Source: an uncultured Collinsella sp.
GTDB lineage: Bacteria > Actinomycetota > Coriobacteriia > Coriobacteriales > Coriobacteriaceae
DNA: 16,382 bases
Reading direction: 5' to 3'
Assembly: GCA_900541715.1 (NCBI GenBank)
Contig: UQLI01000037.1
Coordinates: 1 to 16,382, forward strand
The notes beneath the pieces were generated by a model. It searched no databases. It was not told the DNA's origin and worked only from the letters and a program-made list of their open reading frames with translations. Of the stretch, positions 8,391 to 13,617 are shown piece after piece. The translations under genes and the position numbers were made by a program. The first letter of the stretch is position 1; the number at the start of each line of letters is the position of its first letter.

Positions 8391-8945
8391 CTATGAACGC
8401 CGCTCTCTCACATGCGCGCGGGTATGCTTGCCCGCAGGCTCGTCGGGAACCATCCGATCGAGCACTATCGACGCCGCGACCAGCAGCGCCAGAACGGCCA
8501 CCACAACAAGCAAACCGGGCATCGTCGTGCAATATGCGTTAACGAAGCCCAGGTAAGGGACACAAAAAGAAACGACGCCGATCACGCGTGAAAAAGGCGT
8601 CTGCTCGGCGTCGTGCATGATGCTTCCATCTGCATTTTTGTTTGCGATTCCCTGCGTGCTGATCGTCTGCGCCACAGGGTCGACCTCGTACACCTGGTGG
8701 GTCACTACGGCGCCGTCCGATCGGTAAAAAGTTGCATTGTCGCCCACGGCAATATCCGATGGCTCAACCTGGCGAACAAACACCATGGAGCCAACGGGAA
8801 GCTTGGGCTCCATAGAGCCCGAAAGCACTGCAAAAGGCGTGTATCCAAATGCGCGGGGAGCAAAAGAAACAACGGCAAGGGCTATGACAAGCGCAAGCGC
8901 CAGACTGCTAAGAAGTGCAATAAAACGTTTGAGTCCGCGAGTCAT
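8391..8945 (-). CDS. sipW: SipW-type (ER-type) signal peptidase I
   Basis: The product has 184 residues from the ATG at 8945 (a TTG codon just before it is less likely). The ribosome-binding site is weak: a GGGGATGG stretch lies about 14 bases upstream. A membrane helix spans about residues 8-29. The catalytic serine is S44 in SGSMEP. The general base is expected to be H83 in VVTHQVYEV, as in SipW and eukaryotic signal peptidases, which use histidine where bacterial LepB uses lysine. A later GIANKNADG segment matches the GDANxxxD-type box, with the first Asp replaced by Ile. A second helix lies near 140-163, followed by a basic tail. Length and two-helix topology fit SipW. As first gene of the operon, it should cleave the alternative signals of the TasA-like proteins downstream. 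Confidence 0.93.
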   Translation of the reverse strand: MTRGLKRFIALLSSLALALVIALAVVSFAPRAFGYTPFAVLSGSMEPKLPVGSMVFVRQVEPSDIAVGDNATFYRSDGAVVTHQVYEVDPVAQTISTQGIANKNADGSIMHDAEQTPFSRVIGVVSFCVPYLGFVNAYCTTMPGLLVVVAVLALLVAASIVLDRMVPDEPAGKHTRAHVRERRS

Positions 8946-9076
8946 CAAAACGATTAATCCATCCCCATCGAGGCCTTATTCGATCCCCTGAAGGGACAGT
9001 CGCTTTCCTCGGGCACCGCAAGGCACTAAAAAGTGAGTTCGAAAAAAAGCCAATTTGAATTCTTTTCGTAACAAAA

Positions 9077-9105
9077 ACGTTAGCGATGTCCTGCATTTTT
9101 ATCAA
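9077..9105 (-). promoter_or_regulatory. Candidate promoter of the sipW-fibre operon
   Basis: On the minus strand a TTGATA (9105-9100), a 17-base spacer and TAACGT (9082-9077) lie about 130 bases upstream of sipW. The -35 is good, the -10 poor. This is the best sigma-70-like pair I found before the operon. A long leader would result, in which I recognise no known riboswitch. Confidence 0.3.
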
Positions 9106-9189
9106 GCTCTCAGCGCCAAACGCTACCAATTTAGGCGTAAGCGGTCATTTATCCCCATACCGGACTGCCATATCCAATATCTACTACTA

Positions 9190-9227
9190 ACCCCCTACGC
9201 ATCTTCTTCATAGGGGGTCTGTTTTTT
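9190..9227 (+). terminator. Plus-strand intrinsic terminator with no gene before it
   Basis: CCCCCTA (9191-9197) and TAGGGGG (9211-9217), extended by an A-T pair, form an 8-bp stem followed by TCTGTTTTTT. The U-tract is on the plus strand only. The nearest upstream coding sequence on that strand is absent, since sipW runs the other way. It may end an antisense or small RNA, or block readthrough toward the sequence beyond. Confidence 0.7.
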
Positions 9228-9246
9228 GAATATCTAAAAGAATGCG

Positions 9247-9256
9247 CCCCCCCCCC
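9247..9256. repeat. Ten-base C homopolymer
   Basis: Ten consecutive C residues lie in non-coding DNA just beyond the orphan terminator. Such tracts can change length by slippage, but here no coding frame is affected and no promoter is visible across it. Confidence 0.8.
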
Positions 9257-9347
9257 GACATTAAAACATACTGCCCTATGTCTTATTTATTTTTAACCCC
9301 CCTGCGGGTTTAAGGCAGCCCATTGTAGTTCGCAGCCCATACCTTCT

Positions 9348-9608
9348 GGAAGGCGTGTCCCAATCTTCAGGTCCGGAGTGGGATGCGGTTTCCGCTTGTG
9401 ACACCGATGGGAAAGCGCGTCCCACTCCGATCACAAATTCCGGGTCACATTTTCCGCCAAGGCTTCAACCGGAAACCGTGTCCCATTTCTCAGCCGAATA
9501 CTGGGATGCATTTTCCACTGAGCCCCTCAACCGGAAAGTGCATCCCATTCCAAGCCTTGATTCCGGGACATACTTTCCAAGACCCCGCCCATTCGGAAAG
9601 CCCGTCCC
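9348..9608. repeat. Array of nine alternately inverted 14-bp motifs (BIME-like)
   Basis: The core GGAAANNGNNTCCC occurs at 9348, 9410, 9471, 9533 and 9595 on the plus strand. It occurs inverted at 9380, 9442, 9503 and 9565. Starts alternate at about 32 and 30 bases, so same-orientation copies repeat every 61-62 bp. Flanks are partly conserved (CAACC before some direct copies). Neighbouring copies can pair into hairpins in either register. Copies differ by several bases, so this is an old or selected array. The 62-bp period is not a multiple of three, which argues against coding. Alternating orientation recalls the REP/BIME mosaics of enterobacteria; no REP-associated transposase is in the window. 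Confidence 0.85.
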
Positions 9609-9667
9609 GCTCTGAATACATCCGGACATGGAATATCCGCTTATAAGGCCTTCCATCAATAAAGGGG

Positions 9668-9815
9668 CGCCCGTCCGGCGGCGGAATATAAGGTTTATCG
9701 CGAGTTCCGCACGAGCCGGAGAGCACTTAATGTGCTCTCCGTGCGAGCAGGACTGTAGAGTAGGAAACCTTATATTCCGCCGCCGGGCGGGCGAAACATT
9801 TAGAAGATGGACCTA
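9668..9815. repeat. Palindromic/structured element, copy 2 (complete)
   Basis: Outer arms at 9668-9696 and 9765-9793 are complementary over 28 of 29 positions. Inside lies a 9-bp hairpin (9718-9726 with 9732-9740, loop TTAAT) on a 5-bp stem (9708-9712 with 9741-9745). After it come the block GCAGGACTGTAGAG (9747-9760) and, 38 bases later, TTTAGAAGATGGACCTA (9799-9815). Loop, blocks and spacing equal those of copy 1 at 1-106. The left flank (CCATC...TAAA near 9652) weakly mirrors the right end, so terminal inverted repeats are possible. The right end supplies the TAG stop of the membrane-protein gene. It could be a structured RNA, a 3'-end signal or a miniature fold-back mobile element. Confidence 0.8.
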
Positions 9816-10475
9816 GCACTCCTTCTTCATGGCGCTGTAGCCAATCAGCACGGTCCACACGTACGCGCAGGTCTTGGGGATCATGAGCATGCCGATAGCC
9901 GGGACAACCTCGGCCCACAGGACCACGGGAATGTAGAAGCCAAAGCTCAGCACAATGGTGAGCCACATCCAGCGGAAGGCTTCGTCGTTATCTTCCCTGG
10001 CACTGCGGTAAAACAGCACGATGACCATAAGGCCCATGATGGCAAACGGGATGTTGCGCAGGATACCCCATGCAAGCGGGGTCTGGTTGGTGAGCCACTG
10101 GTTTTGCGGCAGCATGCACAGCGCGACACGCATGACGGCCAGGGCAAAGATCGCCACGGTCGTTCCGACGTGGTTCTTCACCTGGTAGCGCTCGCGCCAC
10201 ACGTAGTAGAGCAGTACGTAGAAGATGGTCATGGTAATCGAGGTAATCCACTTGCCCAGGCCCAGCTGCACGGCATAAGCGTCAAAGCCGGTCGTGCAGA
10301 GCGCCAGCGCGCGGGGGACCAGGTGGAACGAATCACCGGCGCCCAAAACGACCGCCATCCAGCCAAACAGCTGGAACTGACGGTTGCCCTTGCTGCCGCG
10401 AATCATGCGAATGCCGAGGGTAATGACCGTCACCAGATAGACGATGTCGAATAGCGTTTCGAATAAAGCACGCAT
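9813..10475 (-). CDS. Seven-helix integral membrane protein of unknown function
   Basis: From the ATG at 10475 the product has 220 residues, with AAGGGAG nine bases upstream. A GTG at 10532 adds 19 residues (MAPRTKTVRLQ...) and has an even better AAGGAGG site. The first helix starts right after the ATG, so I chose it, but the GTG may be used. Seven hydrophobic segments are visible, beginning about residues 4, 36, 78, 106, 137, 166 and 191. Between them are short loops with charged or aromatic clusters (WRERYQVKN, YRSAREDNDE) and a short KKEC tail. I recognise no catalytic or transport motif. The gene follows an operator-like palindrome and a TetR-type remnant, so it was probably once controlled by a TetR repressor. 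Its TAG stop is part of the palindromic element beyond. Confidence 0.8.
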   Translation of the reverse strand: MRALFETLFDIVYLVTVITLGIRMIRGSKGNRQFQLFGWMAVVLGAGDSFHLVPRALALCTTGFDAYAVQLGLGKWITSITMTIFYVLLYYVWRERYQVKNHVGTTVAIFALAVMRVALCMLPQNQWLTNQTPLAWGILRNIPFAIMGLMVIVLFYRSAREDNDEAFRWMWLTIVLSFGFYIPVVLWAEVVPAIGMLMIPKTCAYVWTVLIGYSAMKKEC

Positions 10476-10548
10476 ATATACGTCTCCCTTAATGAATGGT
10501 TGCAAACGAACGGTTTTGGTTCTTGGTGCCACGCACCACCTCCTTAAC

Positions 10549-10563
10549 GTGAACGCTGTTCAC
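10549..10563. promoter_or_regulatory. Perfect GTGAAC-GCT-GTTCAC palindrome, TetR-type operator candidate
   Basis: A 15-base perfect dyad lies between the terminator of the TetR-like remnant and the strong ribosome-binding site of the membrane-protein gene. Its size and position suit a TetR-family operator that would block transcription of that gene. No clean -35/-10 pair could be assigned around it. Confidence 0.55.
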
Positions 10564-10574
10564 TTTCTAACCAT

Positions 10575-10599
10575 AAAAATCCCCGCCTTGCGCGGGGCC
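10575..10599 (-). terminator. Intrinsic terminator after the TetR-like remnant
   Basis: On the minus strand CCCCGC-GCAAG-GCGGGG is followed by ATTTTTATGG, directly after the stop codon at 10601. Stem and U-tract are clear. Confidence 0.85.
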
Positions 10600-10600
10600 G

Positions 10601-11008
10601 TTAGTAGAGGGTTCGGCGCGTAATCTCGAGCGCGGCACTCGGATCGAAATCTTGCCGAATCACGGCAGAGAGCACGAGCGAGAACAGGACCTCGGCAAAT
10701 TGCTCGGCAGAAAACTGATCGGTAAAGGCGTCCGGGCGTACCCGAGGATCACGCTTGAGCACCACGCAAAGCTGGTCGAGGATATGCTGCCAGGCATGAT
10801 GCATGCGGCGCTTGCCGTCCGCAGTGTCTTGCTGCATAAAACTCAGCGAGTGATGCGTAAAGAAACCCGGATACTTTTGACAGCCGTACTCCATCTGGCG
10901 ATACATCCAGCGAACGCATGCGAGCGTGTCGTCTAGGACGGTCTCGTCATCGGGGTGATGGAAAATGTCACCCCAAATGCTTGCCACGGTTGCGCCCGCG
11001 AGTGTCAA
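10601..11008 (-). pseudogene. TetR-family regulator remnant lacking the DNA-binding domain
   Basis: The open frame gives at most 135 residues. It is helical and resembles the ligand-binding half of TetR-type regulators (RWMYRQMEYGCQKYPGFFTHH, EQFAEVLFSLVLSAVI, ending EITRRTLY). TetR proteins are usually about 190-210 residues, and the missing part equals the N-terminal helix-turn-helix. The frame opens with TTG inside the U-tract of the preceding terminator, with no ribosome-binding site, and the DNA upstream belongs to another gene. The simplest reading is a 5' deletion. The remnant keeps its own terminator and sits just before an operator-like dyad and the membrane-protein gene, the usual layout of a repressor and its target. 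A small standalone helical protein starting at an internal GTG cannot be excluded, and family assignment is by eye. Confidence 0.5.
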
Positions 11009-11009
11009 G

Positions 11010-11037
11010 AAAAAAGCCTCGAGAATTTCGAGGCTTT
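11010..11037 (-). terminator. Intrinsic terminator of the flavodoxin gene
   Basis: Arms 11013-11022 and 11028-11037 form a perfect 10-bp stem (AAAGCCTCGA), followed by a T6 tract on the minus strand. It separates the flavodoxin gene from the TetR-like remnant. Confidence 0.92.
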
Positions 11038-11078
11038 CACACTTGTATTATGGGGCGCCCGGCACCACGAGCAGCGAG

Positions 11079-11630
11079 CTACTCGCCCAGCACGGCCTTT
11101 TTGGCGGCTGCAGCCATGTTGTCCAGATCTTCCTTGGTGGGGTGATCCTTTGCGGCAACCCAGTTGTCGAGCAGCATCTTAAAGCGGACATTGTCGGGAT
11201 CTTGCTCGAGCATGGCCTCGTAGCGCTGCTTGACCGCGAGACCCATCTTGCCCTGGCACATTGCCCAACCCACAAGCTCGGCATCCTCGGCCAAATTGGA
11301 GGTCACGCGATTGATAATCTGCTGATAATAGCTCTGGTCGGCGCCAAAACCGCAGGTACCAAAGAGGAAAACGCGCTTGCCGTGCAGAGCGGAGAGCAGC
11401 GCGGCAACCGAAGGCGTGCACGCGCCCTTGTCGCACCAAAAACCGACGAGCACCGTGTCGGCCGCGCAGGCGCCCTGCGCCTCGAGCGCAACCTGACCTG
11501 CATCCGCATCGTCGCTCAACGCCGCGGCATGGACAAACTCAACGCCCGCAGCCTGCAGAGCGCGCTTGATCGCGCCCGAAACCATCCTGGTATTACCGCT
11601 CTTGCTGTTAACCACCAAAGAGCACGTCAT
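11079..11630 (-). CDS. Flavodoxin-family protein, BilS-like
   Basis: From the ATG at 11630 the product has 183 residues. GAGG lies ten bases upstream; a GTG at 11636 would be too close to it. The N-terminal strand and NSKSGNTRMV form the flavin-phosphate loop of flavodoxins. The segment LVGFWCDKGACTPSVAALL followed by GKRVFLFGTCGFG matches the second flavin-contacting part of the group that includes BilS, the flavodoxin partner of bilirubin reductase BilR in gut bacteria. A helical C-terminal extension of about 50 residues ends AAKKAVLGE. It should be a cytoplasmic FMN-binding electron carrier. No BilR or BilQ is adjacent here, so a role in bilirubin reduction is only a possibility. It is a single-gene unit with its own promoter candidate and terminator. 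Confidence 0.82.
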   Translation of the reverse strand: MTCSLVVNSKSGNTRMVSGAIKRALQAAGVEFVHAAALSDDADAGQVALEAQGACAADTVLVGFWCDKGACTPSVAALLSALHGKRVFLFGTCGFGADQSYYQQIINRVTSNLAEDAELVGWAMCQGKMGLAVKQRYEAMLEQDPDNVRFKMLLDNWVAAKDHPTKEDLDNMAAAAKKAVLGE

Positions 11631-11689
11631 AGTCACGTTGCCTCGTTTCCCCCAAAACTAAAGCCACTAATGCAATTTATTAGATGAAT

Positions 11690-11717
11690 ATCTTAGTACT
11701 AACGTGACAGATGTAAA
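11690..11717 (-). promoter_or_regulatory. Candidate promoter of the flavodoxin gene
   Basis: TTTACA (11717-11712), a 16-base spacer and TAAGAT (11695-11690) on the minus strand form a reasonable sigma-70-like promoter about 60 bases before the start codon. The -35 overlaps the inverted repeat at 11706-11729. Confidence 0.45.
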
Positions 11718-11729
11718 CCACCGTCTGTC
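11706..11729. promoter_or_regulatory. Inverted repeat overlapping the -35 region, operator candidate
   Basis: GACAGA (11706-11711) and TCTGTC (11724-11729) are perfect 6-bp arms around 12 bases. They cover the proposed -35 of the flavodoxin promoter. No U-tract follows on either strand, so a terminator for the ABC genes is less likely than a regulator site. A second dyad, CTAAT-N7-ATTAG (11667-11683), lies just downstream of the -10. Confidence 0.4.
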
Positions 11730-11757
11730 GATTGATTAATTTGCCCCACGGGCTTGC

Positions 11758-13617
11758 TCACTGGGCAAACTGACTGCGGTAGAGCTCGGCATAGAAGCCA
11801 TCTGCCGCCAGCAGCTCGTCGTGCGTGCCACGCTCGATAATCTGGCCGTCGCGCATGACCAGGATGCAATCGGCGTTGCGAATCGTCGACAGGCGGTGTG
11901 CCACGACAAAGCTCGTGCGACCAGCCATGAGCTCGTCGAATGCCGCCTGCACCTGCAGCTCGGTACGCGTATCGATGCTCGACGTTGCCTCGTCCAGCAG
12001 CAGAATCGCCGGATCGGTGAGCATGACGCGCGCGATGCACAGCAGCTGTTTTTGACCCTGGCTAAACGTGCCACCGTCCTCGCCGATCACCGTATCGTAG
12101 CCGTCTGGCAGCTGCACGATAAACTTATGCGCATGAGCGCGCTTGGCGGCCTCGACAATCTGCTCGCGCGTGGCATCGGGGCAACCGTAGGCAATGTTTT
12201 CGGCCACCGTGCCCTCGAACAGCCAGGTGTCCTGCAGCACCATGCCAAAAGCGCGGCGCAGGCTCGCCCGTGTGTAGTCACGCGAGGAGCGACCATCGAC
12301 CACGATGCGCCCAGCATCGATATCGTAAAAGCGCAGCAGCAGGTTAATGAGCGTCGTCTTGCCACAGCCCGTGGGACCGACGAGGGCATAGCGCATACCG
12401 GGCTTGGCATCGATGCAGATATCCTGCAGCAGTTTGTGGTCGGGCACATAGCTAAAGTCCACATGCTCAAACGAAACCTCGCCCTTCGGGGCGGCGAGCT
12501 CAATGGCATCCACGGCGTCGGGCTCCTGCTCGCGTGCATCGAGCAACGCGAACATGCGGCGCGCCGAGGCGTATGCGGTCTGGATCTGCGTGATGACGTT
12601 GGTAACCTCATTGAACGGCTTAGTGTACTGGTTGGCGTAGGACAGGAAGATCTGCACGCCGCCCACCGTGAGCGCCGCGGGCACGCCCGTGATCACGCCC
12701 GCGCAGCCGATCACGGCGACCACGGCGTAGATGATGTTATTGATAAAGCGCGTGCCGGGGTTAGAAAGCGAACCCATAAACTGCGCGCGCTCGCCCGCCG
12801 TGTAGAGCTCGGCGTTGAGCGCGTCGAAGCGCGCTTGGGCGTTCGGGCCGTAGGCAAACGCATCCACCAGCTTTTGCTCACCCACGTACTCCTCGATATG
12901 ACCACCGAGCTGGCCTTGGATGCGCTGTTGAGCAGTGAAGCTCTTATTGGAAAGCTTGGCGATGGCACCGGCCGCAAAGATGGAAAGCGGCGTGACGAGC
13001 GCCACCACGAGCGTCATGGTCAGGTTGATGGAGAGCATAAACGCGAGCGTGCCCACGATGGTGATGACGCCGGTAAAGAGCTGCGTAAAGCCCTGCAGCA
13101 GGCCGTCACCCACCTGGTCGACGTCGTTGACCACGCGGCTCATGAGGTCGCCGTGGGCATGGCCGTCGATAAAGCTGAGCGGCATGCGGCTGAGCTTGTC
13201 GCTCGCCTCCACGCGCATGTCGCGCACCGTCTCGTAGGACAGACGGTTGACGCAGTAGCCCTGCAGCCACTGGAAGGCCGCCGCGCCCACCACGACAATC
13301 GCGAGCTTGGTAACGAGCGGCAGCAGTGCGTCGAAGTCCACCTGCCCGGCGGCAACGATGAGGTCGATGCCCTCGCCGATGAGGATGGGCGTATAGAGTT
13401 GCAAGATCACCGAGATGGCGGCGCTCACAAACGACGCCGTAAACGAAATGCGATGCGGACGGACGTAGCCCAGCAGGCGGCGAGTTACCGCGCCCACGGG
13501 GTAGCGCTCGGGGTCGCCGGGCTGACGCGGGCCGTCTCCCAGGTCGTTGAGGTTATCGTTGCCGGACACGTTGGCCGTCATCGTGGCAACCGAACCGGAA
13601 GAAGTATACGGATTCAT
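11758..13617 (-). CDS. Heterodimeric ABC exporter, subunit with canonical Walker B
   Basis: The product has 619 residues. The ATG directly abuts the TAG of the upstream gene, with AAAGGAGG nine bases before it. After a polar N-terminal extension of about 45 residues, six membrane helices occupy about 50-340. The nucleotide-binding domain has Walker A GPTGCGKTT (414-422, K420), Walker B ILLLDE with catalytic E543, and an H-loop VAHRLST. Its signature motif is SQGQ (519-522) instead of SGGQ. In heterodimeric exporters the odd signature pairs with the degenerate Walker B of the partner, and that is exactly what the upstream gene encodes. It should form a multidrug- or lipid-type exporter in the cytoplasmic membrane; the substrate cannot be read from sequence. 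Confidence 0.93.
   Translation of the reverse strand: MNPYTSSGSVATMTANVSGNDNLNDLGDGPRQPGDPERYPVGAVTRRLLGYVRPHRISFTASFVSAAISVILQLYTPILIGEGIDLIVAAGQVDFDALLPLVTKLAIVVVGAAAFQWLQGYCVNRLSYETVRDMRVEASDKLSRMPLSFIDGHAHGDLMSRVVNDVDQVGDGLLQGFTQLFTGVITIVGTLAFMLSINLTMTLVVALVTPLSIFAAGAIAKLSNKSFTAQQRIQGQLGGHIEEYVGEQKLVDAFAYGPNAQARFDALNAELYTAGERAQFMGSLSNPGTRFINNIIYAVVAVIGCAGVITGVPAALTVGGVQIFLSYANQYTKPFNEVTNVITQIQTAYASARRMFALLDAREQEPDAVDAIELAAPKGEVSFEHVDFSYVPDHKLLQDICIDAKPGMRYALVGPTGCGKTTLINLLLRFYDIDAGRIVVDGRSSRDYTRASLRRAFGMVLQDTWLFEGTVAENIAYGCPDATREQIVEAAKRAHAHKFIVQLPDGYDTVIGEDGGTFSQGQKQLLCIARVMLTDPAILLLDEATSSIDTRTELQVQAAFDELMAGRTSFVVAHRLSTIRNADCILVMRDGQIIERGTHDELLAADGFYAELYRSQFAQ

Noticed and set aside
9001..9120. 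TPP-like or other riboswitch in the sipW leader
   Set aside because: An isolated CTGAGA was noticed on the minus strand, but the remaining conserved TPP elements are missing and no other riboswitch core fits.
9348..9608. CRISPR array
   Set aside because: The repeated unit alternates in orientation, is only 14 bases at its core and varies between copies. CRISPR repeats are direct and nearly identical, and no cas gene is present.
9355..9646. Short plus-strand coding frames across the motif array
   Set aside because: The 62-bp period shifts frame at each unit, there is no ribosome-binding site, and the peptides show no conserved pattern beyond the DNA repeat.
9668..9815. Integron attC site
   Set aside because: A folded site after a stop codon recalls attC, but the expected RYYYAAC/GTTRRRY ends are not conserved in both copies and there is no integrase.
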